Assembly: GCA_039720395.1 (NCBI GenBank)
Contig: CM077823.1
Coordinates: 34,864,371 to 34,928,370, forward strand
Reading direction: 5' to 3'
Length of the DNA: 64,000 nucleotides
Source: Liquidambar formosana
Lineage: Eukaryota > Streptophyta > Magnoliopsida > Saxifragales > Altingiaceae
Shown in pieces: positions 1 through 11,037 of the stretch. The number at the start of each line of letters is the position of its first letter. Positions within the stretch are counted from its first letter, which is position 1. Below the pieces are notes generated by a model. It was not told where the DNA came from. It searched no databases and worked only from the letters and a program-made list of their open reading frames with translations. The translations under genes were made by a program, and so were the position numbers.

Positions 1-383
1 TCTTAATGATTTAGCCTATTGGTTGCCTTTAATCTTTGCTTCGATTTACTATGAAATCAATTTTTGTAGCTTCTTTGATTATTGGATTTCATTGGTTATA
101 CAATCAGTTATAAATTTTCATTTCTAATTTGCATGGTTTCATCTAGTTGTTAATTAGAGTTTATATTCATAAATTTAGTTTAAATTGATTGTTCTCTTAT
201 CTAATTATTAATTTGATAAATTACAAAAGTATTGAATGAATTAAGTATGCTGATTGCATTTCTACACTGTCCCCTCGAGTTCGACCGCTTTGTTTCTTTT
301 CACTTTTCCATGTATTAATTTATAAATATTATTTGGAGTGTTACTACACATTTTAATTTGATTGTGGTTTGAGTTTGGTGTAG
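1..383. other. Non-coding AT-rich left edge
   Basis: No open frame of note. If the exons to the right are real, this is an intron of that gene; the stretch just before 384 ends in an acceptable acceptor (gtgtag). Confidence 0.4.
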
Positions 384-1028
384 TTTAAGGGAAATTCATC
401 ATCAAGAGGGTATTGCATGGTATGAGGATGGAGAAACTATTGTGTGGAATGAACACAATCCATCAATTGCACATGCATATGGTATGAAATTGCATTATTT
501 GTCGATAGAGGAGAACCCTATCTTTGTAATTTTGAGTTTGATTTTAGAAAGCTTTATTTACAGCCGTTTTTACCCCCTTTGCTTAGTTCCTTATTTGTAA
601 TATGATGATACCATCTGTTTAATAGATTGTAAAAGAACTAGATTGCTTGGAAGTATTCTTACTGAAAAATTCAACTATCCATTTTTCTCTCTTTTTTCTA
701 ATGGTCTATTTTTATTTTATTCTTTAGTGGGGTCATTGTCTTTGTTTGTTTGATTGTACTCAATTTAGTTTATTTCTTTTTAGGTTTTTTTTAAAAAAAA
801 ATCTTTTCTTGATTCTTTGGAAGTATTCTTACAGATAGCAATCATGTCAAAGGAGCTTATCAAAGAAAACAGAGTAGAGAATCTTACGTATGACAATTAA
901 TATTCTTAGCTGGTATTAATTTTTTGATGTTTTTTGTTATTGACAAGATGCTTACCAATTCAAGGTTTATTATGGAGGATCACATTTCTTGGACTTATTG
1001 CTTGACAAGGAAGACCAAAACTGGTTAG
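384..1028 (+). CDS. Candidate 3' exons of an unrecognised gene (partial)
   Basis: Three short open segments can be joined with GT-AG introns and agreeing phases: 384-481, 835-887 and 948-1028, ending in TAG. The joined frame reads LREIHHQEGIAWYEDGETIV at its start, then continues through NEHNPSIAHAYDS into a basic tail and ends near CLTRKTKTG, about 76 residues. The composition is protein-like, with no repeats and charged, aromatic-rich sequence, and each junction has a proper acceptor (tgtag, ttacag, acaag) and donor (gtatga twice). I do not recognise the family. Earlier exons would lie left of the window. Against it: exons this short can line up by chance, and the third segment also reads open in another frame (GAT GCT TAC...). 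The phase agreement over two introns is the main support. Confidence 0.4.
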
Positions 1029-2566
1029 CCAAGTAGCATAACATAGAGGCCAAAAGTGGATTTGAATTGGATGGAGACTGAAAACACTCTTTTTTGTTTA
1101 GTGTGGTTCAGAAGCTTGGCCAGAAATTGAGTTGGGCTTTCCTGGATTTGATTTTGAATTGGAGCTAGGTTTGCTTTATTGTAAAGTAGAAACAAAGAAA
1201 AAGACCTTAAAACTCTCCATAAGTCCAAAGTTTTATTATTGGGCAAAGGGTTTGGTTTTTCTGAGCTCCTTTGCATTACATGTTGGTACTCCCTCTTGAC
1301 TTTGTATTTGAATCTGGAACAAAACTAATATATGATTTTTTTTTTTTTTAGGGTTCTAGTAAATGATATCATTTTTTTAGTTTTGAGTTGTATGCATCTA
1401 CTTCCAGCTTGCATCTTTAATTTTTTTTCTTTTTTTTTCTATATTTTTGTTTTTTCTCCTTCTCTTTACAGGTATGGTTTGGTAATCAGCCAGGGGAACT
1501 TGAGTGTTTGCTTCCCTGATGTTGTTAGTTGAGGTGGGGTCCTTTAATGTAATGATATCTTTTTTTTTAAGTTTTTTTTTAGAAAGGTATTTTTTTCAAC
1601 GATGGTTGCTAGAGTTTGAGTGCATAAATGCGTGAGATGCTGCTATGCAGAGGTGGGAAGTATTAGAGTTATTTCTTCAGTTTCCGCTTGGCATTGTATT
1701 GTTTAGAGAGCCAATGCCTCAACGGGGTAGCTGTTTTGAAGTCTTGAATGTCTAAGTTTTGGTGAAGTTGACTGGAGGTCCAGTGCATATGGAGGGGTCA
1801 ATGTAGCTGGGTGGCTCCATGGGTGGTTCTTTCCTTTATGGGGTGTCATGTGAAGGGTAGTCATCTTTCTAATACGTACTTTGCCTCTTACTGAAGGGTG
1901 AATTAATATTGTTTACCATATCAAAGGTCATGAGAGAAAAAATAGAGCAAAAACATGTAATGCATAGAGTATAATCAGAAGGTAAATCAAAGGTGTTTCG
2001 GAGTCTAGAATCTTTTTTTTTATATAATTAGTGTCATTTGAAGGTTAGCCTTATTTTGTTGACTATTTGGGTTTTGGGTTGTGTATTGTTTGATAGGCTC
2101 ACTTTTGGGTTGTGGGTGGTTTGGGGGTTGCTTTGTTTTGGTAAATTACATATTGATCTTTTTCTACTGGCAATTCCCCAAAACATCAAACTTCATAGCA
2201 CAAGTCACAAATTGGCAAATAACATTAGGTATGTGTGTAACACAAGCAGAAGGCAAATCAATGGCAAATGCCAATATGCATGTGCCTTGCATGTGACCCT
2301 TTCCTAGTATATACATATATATCAGCAACCATTCCCAACAAGGATCAAAATAACATGACAAAAAAAACTATAACCAAACCTAATGACAAAAAAACCAAAT
2401 TAAATCGTACAATTCGATTTTGTTTGATTTGATTCTCAGTTTTAAGCAAAACAATTAACACCCCCTAACCACAGCAAGTTGCAATAGCACACAACAGCAG
2501 CAAGTTGCAATGGCACACAACAGCATCAAGGAAAGCAGCAGCGGCGGCGGCGCTGAAATTTTCAAC
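1029..2566. other. Intergenic spacer
   Basis: T-rich and A-rich tracts without a supportable coding frame. From about 2320 rightward the sequence resembles the region from about 10910 (shared 'cccaacaaggatcaaa', then the shared run into the last PLAC8 exon), so the left edge of the tandem duplication falls near 2.3 kb. Purine-rich triplets (gcggcggcgg) at 2541 sit just past the stop codon of the gene on the minus strand. Confidence 0.5.
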
Positions 2567-4724
2567 TCATCTTGTCATGCCTTGTCCCATCATTGGAGCC
2601 ACTGTAATCCCGCGCCTTTGTCTATCCATATTCGCTTCCCAACCTTCATTTCCAACCACAAACAATGAATAAATAAATAAATTAAAAAAAATAAGTGAAG
2701 CAAATACAGTTATAAAAATAAATGAAGTCAATACATTTATAAAAATAAAATTTAAAAAAAATAAAAGATAAAAAATTTTCAGACTAGTTCAAACCTTATT
2801 AATGATAATAATATATGGTTTTTGTTTCGATATGCGTCATCAACGACGACATACGTTAGCTGACAAGGCATCATGAGCTAGCCCACTTTATTTTTAAGTT
2901 GTTGGACTAAGGTGTGAACATGGGTGCATCATGGGTAACACAATCGAGTAAATTATACAAACCTTAATCTTCAGCGCACCAAAAAGGGAAATCTTTTTCC
3001 ACGGTAATATATTTTTCACTTGAGCAAAGGTACCAATTAAGGCTCTTGTCAATTATGGGGAAATCTAAAGGTGCACAAACAAACCCATGGCAGTAGAGCA
3101 TATGATAAAGGACTATAGTTTAGGAATGGGAGGTTTGGAATCCGAATCTCCCCTTCACATCCTCCCCCCATCAAATGCATGGCAGTAGCGCCTGTTTGGA
3201 TGCAATTTTTTCATGCCCCCAGCTACTGTAGAGGTAACAAAACAAATTGATTGTAGCAAAGTTCAGTTGCACTAAAAAAATAGAGGAGATGGATGGAGCA
3301 CCTCTTAAAACCCAACCAGACCAGACGTAAAGAAACCCAAATATAAGTACACTTGTTAGTCTCATGTACCATTTCATCACTTCTATTTGATCAGTCATAC
3401 CAATTTGTGGTCCTGTGAATTTACTCCCTTCCCATCTTACCAATAGCACTTTAAAAAAAAAAAAAAAGACTAGCCAAACATCAACATATTTCTTAACACC
3501 CTAGTTTCAACCATTGTTTTCACCCTCACTAATGGTGCGTTTGGATGAGCGATTTGTAGGAGGGATTTGGAATAAGATGGGATTTCAATGCCAAATTATT
3601 GTGGCAACAATAGTAGAGATGAAGTTGAAATCATCTTTAACCCAAAATCCCTCTTGCAAAATTTTCGTCCAAACACATCATAAATGAATTGAAGATGGGC
3701 TTAAAAATATACTATAAATTTGATGAGAGTTCATATATATTGTTCAATAATTAAATAAATCAGAATAATTAATTAATTAATTTATTATCAGAAATAAATC
3801 AGAATAAATGTTAGTATAAGTTCAAAGCTGGTAGTAGTAGTACCTATCCCCATGTCGAACCCACGATTCTTGAGCTCTCTGTACTCTTGACACAGCGCGC
3901 AAAAGGGGCAACAGAAGTGCACAAGGCAATCAACACAAGGCGCCTCTTCCAAGTCATATTGGGCCCTCATTTTTGAGCGAAAAAAGCACGAATACAAGCA
4001 CGCAAGACAACATGAACCCACCAGTGCATACCGTGTACCGCTTGCAGCACAAGCTGCAGCACAGCCAGCGACCAAAACCATAGTATCAGAAAATCAATAA
4101 GCGCCTCGTTATCTAATTTGAAATTAAACAATTTTAGAAATTCATGGAGTATCATTATTTTGAATTTTTGAATTTTTTTATTTGCGATCATCACCATCAT
4201 TTTTTTGAATTTGTCAATTCAAGGGGATGGGTTTGTGCCCGCAAGACTAAATAAATTTTGTTGAATTGCTTGATTTCGAATTGGACACCAAAACAAGTCC
4301 TTGACTATTCCCGTTTATCAATTCATCCAATATCCGCAAAAATGAAAATCAGTATTAGTCTTTTTCCACTTACATTGGGAACCTTTACTCACTATCTCAG
4401 CAATCTGTCCGAACGTGATGCAAGGGCAAAAGCAAGTGATCAAACCTTCACCAAAAAATAAATAAATAAAACCCAAAATTAAAATAAATAAATAAAAAAC
4501 TGAAAATTGGTGTGCCATAGTTTTGCTTACAATTTGCAGGATCGTCGCAACAATGGCAGAGACCAGTAGACCACTTGACGGGGAGAGCATGGGCAAGCAT
4601 GGATGACATAGAGAGAGAAGGGTAAGTTTCTCTGGGACCATGGTTTGGTATCCCTGGAGCTGGGATAGGACTAGGATGGCCATCAGCTGCAGTACTTACT
4701 AAGGTCAGGAGCTGAAGGATGCAT
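2567..4724 (-). CDS. PLAC8 / plant cadmium resistance protein, copy 1 (N-terminal frame break)
   Basis: Small cysteine-rich membrane protein of the PLAC8 family (PLANT CADMIUM RESISTANCE / cell number regulator group), known for heavy-metal export or tolerance and organ-size control at the plasma membrane. Exons on the minus strand: 4531-4724, 4374-4445, 3844-4053, 2567-2643; all introns GT-AG, phases agree. Family marks: [15 protein letters not shown], then the CLITCFCPC pore-type motif, SCAASG, a hydrophobic run into [12 protein letters not shown], the C-rich [37 protein letters not shown], and a tail ending GQGMTR. Full length with one base allowed for is about 183 residues, normal for the family. 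Odd: the family start ([11 protein letters not shown]) runs into TGA after 13 codons because of one extra base near 4691; the rest of exon 1 reads on correctly in the next frame. An in-frame ATG at 4609 would give about 145 residues with all PLAC8 motifs. A paralogue lies 8.4 kb to the right. Confidence 0.85.
3533..3680. mobile_element. Short MITE with TAA target duplication, in PLAC8 copy 1 intron 3
   Basis: Left end TGGTGCGTTTGGATGAGC and right end (reversed) TGATGTGTTTGGACGAA form terminal inverted repeats; the element is flanked by TAA on both sides. About 148 bp with no coding capacity, as in PIF/Harbinger-derived MITEs. The matching intron of copy 2 lacks it. Confidence 0.6.
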
Positions 4725-7226
4725 CTTGGAATTAAGGTGAGTTGATGAGAGGATTGGCTTGAAAGTTTTCTCTAATGAACAAAAATGTTGAGTGGTCCTA
4801 GTATATAGATTGGAAGATTGAGCCTTAGCCAAAAAGATTTAAAAGAAGAAAAGGACTTCGAAGATGAGTGCCATTTGGTGGAAATTGAGACATGGTCAAA
4901 GGTTCACATTGTTTAATTTGATTTAATTTTAAGTGCTCCAATAAATTTGCAGTTGCGTATCACAGCCCTCATATATACTACCCACTGATTGGATAGTTGA
5001 AGGAGTAAGTCTTCGGTGGTATTTAGAATCATCATCACCAAAAAAAAAAAGGAAAAAAAAAAAGGAGGCCCTCATATTATTTCAATTATAATGTCCACAA
5101 AACCCATTAACCAAATGGGACTAATCTTAAAACATCCAACTTTATATATATATTGGGTATTGTTAAAAAAATCATGAAATACCTCAAGAGGTGGATGGAT
5201 AATTTCTAAGACTTCAGTTGTAATAAGTGGAAGGTCATGAGATTTACTTCTTCGAGCCATCTAGTTGAACCAAAGCATTAATTAATGCAGCGTGAAAAAT
5301 GGCCATAAAGAAATAAAAAGACAAAAAGACAAAAAAATATACAAGTTGTGGAATTTGTGCATAGATTGTATTTTGAGGAAAAAAATGATACTAGAAAACA
5401 CTGAAAATTAGTGATCCTTATTCTCAAAAATACTGAAAAATACAGGTCATATCACTCATGGATATAATATATAATTAATTGCCTAATCACATAAATTTGT
5501 TGTATTTTGCCTTGTTTCTTTATTTTCTTTAATTTGTCACCTATTTTGCACAAGTCGCAAAAGTCGGTATTCCACACTTCTGCCCTAATGAAGGTAAACT
5601 AGTGATTTGTTTTTGGTACATATTTTTTGAGCTAATAATTATAGGAAAAATGGAGTCTGGGGTAAAATTTGTTACTTTGGGAGCTAATTTTGGGGTCTTT
5701 TTCCAATGACCTTATGCTGGGAGGGACTAACAAAATTCATTTTCACTCTAATGAATCTGGATGATGTGCATGATAATTGATGGACATGAAAAATAGTATC
5801 TCACTTTTGGAGTGCAAATAGTATAAAGCTATAAATCTCCCTTCTTCTTTTTTTTTTTTTTTTATAATAGATATCCTTGTTTTTCCAATGATAAATGTGT
5901 GGATTTTTTTAAAATATATTTTTGTTGATAAAAGGAAAATCCATTAATAAATAAAATTAAGAGTACTATCTAGAAAGAGTGATTGCATAATCTTCCACGA
6001 AAATATTCCATCAAGCTCTAGAAAAAATGACCTTTCACGTATACAAGGGCCGATCATTTATCACATGATTCCTCCAATGCCCCTTCCAATGGGTTTGGAG
6101 GAGGGGGGAGGGAATCCTTTGTTGGGCCATAGACCTAGGCTTGACCTTGTATATTTTTTATTTTATAAAAAAAATTATGGTGAAAGACTTGTATTGACTT
6201 CACCCTAGTACTTGACTTGTGTCGATCACATTTACGCGGTTTCTTTGGTGATCTCTAAGGAAAATTCCAAGAAGAGAGGACATATTTTCATAGTAATTTA
6301 TTATTTATTAATGACCACGACTTGAATAATCGTTGATAATTTATTATTGACGACCGTGACTTAGAATATTCAAAATCCCAATTTCGACTTCCTACGTATA
6401 TACAAAGTTCATCAAGGGCATGCAATTAAATAACTGATGAAATGCATTGTGCAAAATTTTATAGATTAGTCTCATCCACCATCCACATGACACCTACCAT
6501 CAATCTTAACCTGATCATGAATCATTGATTGATGATATATAGAACTGAACAATATTACTTTTTATCAATCCACAAAATGATATTTTACTGGAAAACTTAA
6601 TATGTCTGCTAATGCAGTAATACAATATTTACATTAGAAATTCATAATCACTTTCGATCCTTCATGAGTTCACAACTACACCTTTATATATATATATATA
6701 TTTTTGGCAAAGCAATGAAGTGTCTGAACTGCTAGAACCCAACTAATCCTCACTCCCCATGCAAGGCCATCATCCCATGAGGTCGTTTAACGTCCACACT
6801 AATAATCCTGACTGATGGCTAGTCGTTTAATCCTATCTCTCTTAATTATAAGATTCTTATATGCAATCGTTGAGAAAAAAATCCTTCCCAAGTATTGATC
6901 CCTTGCGTCTTGCGGTTGGTTACTGCACACATTGAGGTCGTACAATTGAGCCCATTACTGTGCAAATAATGTCCGCTTTTGTTGGCCCACATACTGGTTT
7001 TGTTCACTCCAAGTCCCCAACTTTCCTTGAGAAAAGTCCTAGCAATTAGGTACAAGCACCCTTCTGAATATCTCACTTTGGACTAGTTCGTTTTTTATTT
7101 TAGACCACACATGACATCCATCACAAATGTATGGTCCTCATAATTGGTTCAATGTAATCAACTTCCGCTAGGTTTTTCAATTGTCTTTTGCCCTCGTGCA
7201 CCTTTAGACATATCACTAGGAGCTAA
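4725..7226. other. Intergenic, left copy of the duplicated block
   Basis: Upstream of PLAC8 copy 1. No coding frame supported. Several patches resemble the stretch beyond copy 2: around 6340-6370 ('gacgaccgtgactt', compare 13957), 6480-6620 (compare 16190-16310) and 7140-7180 (compare 16612-16650). Confidence 0.6.
4801..4807 (-). promoter_or_regulatory. TATA-like box upstream of PLAC8 copy 1
   Basis: Reads CTATATAC on the minus strand, about 78 bp upstream of the family start codon at 4724. The paralogue has TATAAAT at nearly the same distance. Confidence 0.4.
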
Positions 7227-7558
7227 TGCTGTGTTTAGATAAGAAATTTTTAGATATAATTTATATTTAAAATGGAAAATCTTAAAATCAAATTTCTTGT
7301 TTGGTTAACTCAACTTGAAATTTCTAAAATTCTTATTAAAATTTTAACTCGGGATTTGAGGGAGTAAAATTCTGTCTACAAATTCCATCTCTTAAAAAAA
7401 AAAAAAAAAGTTTCAAAATTCCATTTAAAAATTCTAACTTTAAAAAAATTTGACCAAATTAGGGATTTTAAAAATTCCACTTAAAAATTCTAAACTTTCA
7501 AAATCCCATCATTTTAAAAATCCCAAGTTTTTTCCAAATTATTTACCCAAACACAATG
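7227..7558. mobile_element. MITE, TAA target duplication
   Basis: Ends TGCTGTGTTTAGATAAG and, reversed, CATTGTGTTTGGGTAAAT; flanked by TAA on each side. The interior is AT-rich and its two halves are roughly complementary ('aaaattcta'/'aaaattcc' runs). No coding capacity. PIF/Harbinger-type by target site. Confidence 0.55.
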
Positions 7559-7716
7559 TAAAGAACTTCACAAAAAAGGTAATTGTATTTTATTCATTTA
7601 TTTATGGGCTAGGCTATTGCAGCCACATAAAGTACTTTAAGCCCCTCTACATAGTTTACACTTCTTAAAGTTTTATGAAAAATATAAAATATTTCTATGA
7701 AACTAGTCGCGGAATC

Positions 7717-7914
7717 CACTACAAAATCATTTCGAACAACTTTGTAAAAGAATGTTTTTTAAAATCTGCCATTTAAGTGGAATTTTTGGCCATTTTTCAT
7801 GTTACATTTTGTAAAAATAAAACAGAGATTGTAAATGGTTAAAAAGTCCACTTAAACCACAAATTTTAGAAAAAAAAAGTTCTACAAAATTGTTCAAAAT
7901 GATGTTTTCTACTA
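7717..7914. mobile_element. CACTA-like foldback element
   Basis: Left end starts CACTACAAAATCATTTCGAA; the reversed right end reads TAGTAGAAAACATCATTTTG followed by the same GAACAA(T/C)TTTGTA. Inverted repeats of about 30 bp with the terminal CACTA of the CACTA superfamily on one side; the other end has decayed. Confidence 0.5.
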
Positions 7915-8291
7915 GTCAATAAAACTAGTTTTTGTAAAAACCTTTTTATTTTTTATTTATTTATTGTTTTTCCATTAAACCTTAAAATGTAAACTATTTG
8001 AAAGGTTTAAATACTTAATGTAGTGGCAATAACCTCCCTCTTTATTTTCTACCAAAAAAATAACCTACCTCTTTATTTATCCTTTGACAACGGTACTTAT
8101 GTACTTATTATTTTGGTAATGATCGATAACAGAACTTCAGTCTACATAACAAAGCTAAAATCATTTACTTGGGTCAATGCACCAATGGGGCGACTTAACA
8201 TAAATCCATAGGTCAAATGAGAAGCTAGTGTTGTTGTTTTATTTATTTTTTTTTTTTTGGTTTTATTTATTATTATATTATTATGTTTTAA

Positions 8292-8843
8292 GATAAATTG
8301 CATTTAAGGGTCCAAAGTTTAAGTCAAGTTTCACTTTAGAATCCAAAGTTTAAATCGCGTCAATTTAGTACCCAAATTATTAATTGAGCTGCAATTTGGG
8401 ATCTGCTGTCAAAATTTTCTATATCATCCCTACTTTGACCCTTTTATAGGTTTGAAAACCTTATTTTACGCCTATCAATAATTAATAAATTTTTATATTT
8501 TAACCAAATCTGAATCAGTCTTATCTTCTTTTTCTCTTTATATTACCTCTATTAATATCTAATAAACATTTATATTTTCTATTTACAAAACAAAAATCTA
8601 ACGATAAATTAATTCAGATCTGATTAAAATAAAAAAGGTTTGTTAAATATTGATAGGGATAAAATAGGATTTTTAAACTCATGAAAATGGCAAAATATGG
8701 ATAATATTGAAAATTCTGACAGTAGACCTCAAATTGCAACTCAACTAATAATTCGAGTACTGAATTAATATGATTTAAATTTTGGATTTTAAAGTAAAAC
8801 TTGACCCAAACTTTAGACCCTTTAGTGCAATTTACCCTTATTT
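8292..8843. mobile_element. Long-TIR foldback element (about 550 bp)
   Basis: The left arm (about 8292-8520) and right arm (about 8600-8843) are inverted copies of one another over most of their length. Left: 'taaattgcatttaagggtcc', 'agtttaagtcaagttt'; right, reversed: 'taaattgcactaaagggtct', 'agtttgggtcaagttt'. Almost nothing but arms, so a non-autonomous element; superfamily not determined. Confidence 0.6.
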
Positions 8844-9202
8844 TTATTATTGCAAAATCGAACGTTGCTTGACATGTAGGACAAGAAAGTTGTTGGCGAG
8901 TCACCAGCGGTTACTTAGAACCTTCTTCTCTACAAAGTAAATGTTTTATAGTGCCAATACGATAAGCCGTCAGTTTCTCAACTTGCAAGCACGCTGGGCT
9001 CCAAAAGTCCATTTGCCTTCATTAATTTCCTCTTTGACAACTCGTGTTTGAATTATCAATGCTTTTAAAGTTCTCACATATGAAGACAACGACCTTATCC
9101 ATTGTAATGGACGGTTGAGTAAAATCTAAATCATTTTTATATATTTTGGTGAGCACACTTTTTTTTTTCTTGGGTATCCATATCTGGATGCTTTGGATAG
9201 AG

Positions 9203-9615
9203 GGATTTGGATTAGGTGCAATTATTGTATGATGCAGTAAACGTAAAATCGATGACACATGATAAGAAAGAGAAATGAAGGGCTAAAATTCGAGGGAGGC
9301 ATTTGACGCCGAACGCCTAATAGCCTTCTATTTCTCTTCCTTGCTCACATGTCATCAATTCTACTTTTATTGCACCATGCAGTAAAAGTAGCCAACTACA
9401 CCGGATTTGGATTTGGTGCAGTTACTGCATGGTGCAGTAAATAGGAGGATCGATGACACGTGGCAAGGAGGAGAAATAGAGGATTGAAATTTGAGAGAAG
9501 TATTGACACCCTAATGCCTAACAACCCTCCTATTTTTTTTTCTTGCCACGTGTCATGGTTCCTATGTTTACTGCACCATGCAGTATAAGTAGTCGATTGC
9601 ACCAAATCCGAATCC
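9203..9615. mobile_element. Two head-to-tail copies of one MITE family
   Basis: Copy A is about 9203-9402 and copy B 9403-9615. Both open with GGATTTGGATT(A/T)GGTGCA, carry 'actgcatggtgcagtaaa', a 'gatgacac(a/g)tg' block, and close with the inverted versions ('tgtcat', 'actgcaccatgcagta', then 'gcaccaaatccgaatcc' in B). Copy A lacks the last dozen bases of the family end where B begins. Confidence 0.6.
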
Positions 9616-10672
9616 GTAAGTTTGGGCTGTGAAAGTTGGGTCTCCTAGCTCAAAACGTGAAGGGAAGAGGTCAAGGCAACTTTAATGAAAAGGATTGTTT
9701 CAGCATACTTTGAGGTAATTGGTTAGACATGGGAAGACGTCTATCATGCTTTGGAGTTCACACAAAATATTAAGTTCTTAATTTTTGTTAAAGGAATTTT
9801 CAATTTCTAAGTCCAATTCCAAAGTTTTCTCCTTCCCCACTAATATTTAGATTATTTCAATCAATCCGAGAAACGAATCCCACTTTGCCTTATTGGAGAG
9901 GGTGTCTACACTCTACAGTTTACACTATATATGTAGACATCAGTGGTTCACATCACATCTTTAGTTGGCGCTTGAGGATCACTGGTTTCAACTCACCCTA
10001 CTCCAAAGGGATTAGCCATTCATTGGGATTCTCTTATTTACCCATTCAAGTAGGTGGTGGGCTTACTTTTTTTTTTCTTTTTTTCTTTTTTCCTAAATCA
10101 AGAGGTTTTTTGGGATGCATACGCACATGATTAATTCCTTAAGCATGTGCAATCCCCAAATCCCATATGCACCAGATAATTATAGGGCATAAATCCATAG
10201 AGGTGGCCTTAAAGGAGAGTGATGAGAGTTGAATCCAAGACTTTTTGTTAGGAAAGAGGCTATTGGACCATTCGATTCATCTCTCAAGATTAGTGGTGAG
10301 CTTACTTGAAACCAAGGAATAGTCAAGCCTAGGATAAACAGCAGAGATTTCGAAAAAGATAAGATGGACTTTTTAGCATTTTACAATTTGAAAATTATGG
10401 TGCTTGCCACTATATGATTTAGCCCTTTTGGTCAAAGCTTGTACCTTATTTACTTAGGGCTTGTTTGTAGAAATTAAACAATTTTAATATAATTTATAGA
10501 ATTGAAAGCACACATCCATTTAGGCACGAGCTTGTTAAAATTATGTGGAGTCCCCAACCTAACACAAACAACTATAATAAGAAAATGATCATTAGCTAGT
10601 GTTGGCCTTGCCTTGCTAAGAATCTTGAGAGGGGTGAGCTTGATATAGTCCTCACCTTTAATTTTTTTAAGC
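9616..10672. other. Intergenic spacer between duplicated blocks
   Basis: No supportable gene. Open frames here carry homopolymers and no recognisable protein. Confidence 0.5.
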
Positions 10673-10781
10673 GCGAATAACTCTAAACAGAGTCTCAAAT
10701 TTCAGCAACCAATTTGCCCCATTTGAATGCGAATAACTCTAACCGAGTCTCAAATTTCAGCAACCAATTTGCCCCATTTGA
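10673..10781. repeat. 56-bp tandem repeat, two copies
   Basis: 'gcgaataactctaa' ... 'caaatttcagcaacc' ... 'gccccatttga' occurs at 10673 and again at 10729 with only a few differences, directly adjoining. Confidence 0.85.
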
Positions 10782-11037
10782 GACAAGGTTTCAGGAATAT
10801 TTGAGCAGGCATCTGTATTCTATTTTGGAGAACAAGAATACCATCAAAACCATTTTGATTAAATCAACTATGTCATGACACAATTTCCCAATTTTCTTTC
10901 CCATTGAGAATCAAATCAGCAAACACTCCCAACAAGGATCAAACAACATATGCACAATAGATACAAAAAGTTGCACAAAAGCTCACAACAGAATCAAGGG
11001 AAAGCAGCAGCGGCTATGGTGCCCTGAGATTTTCAAT

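Noticed and set aside
3967..4200. 77-codon minus-strand frame overlapping PLAC8 exon 3
   Set aside because: Wrong frame; the family reading and the splice acceptor at 4053 define the exon.
10190..10330. Possible SINE on the minus strand
   Set aside because: A 'ttggattcaactct' B-box-like run alone is too weak.
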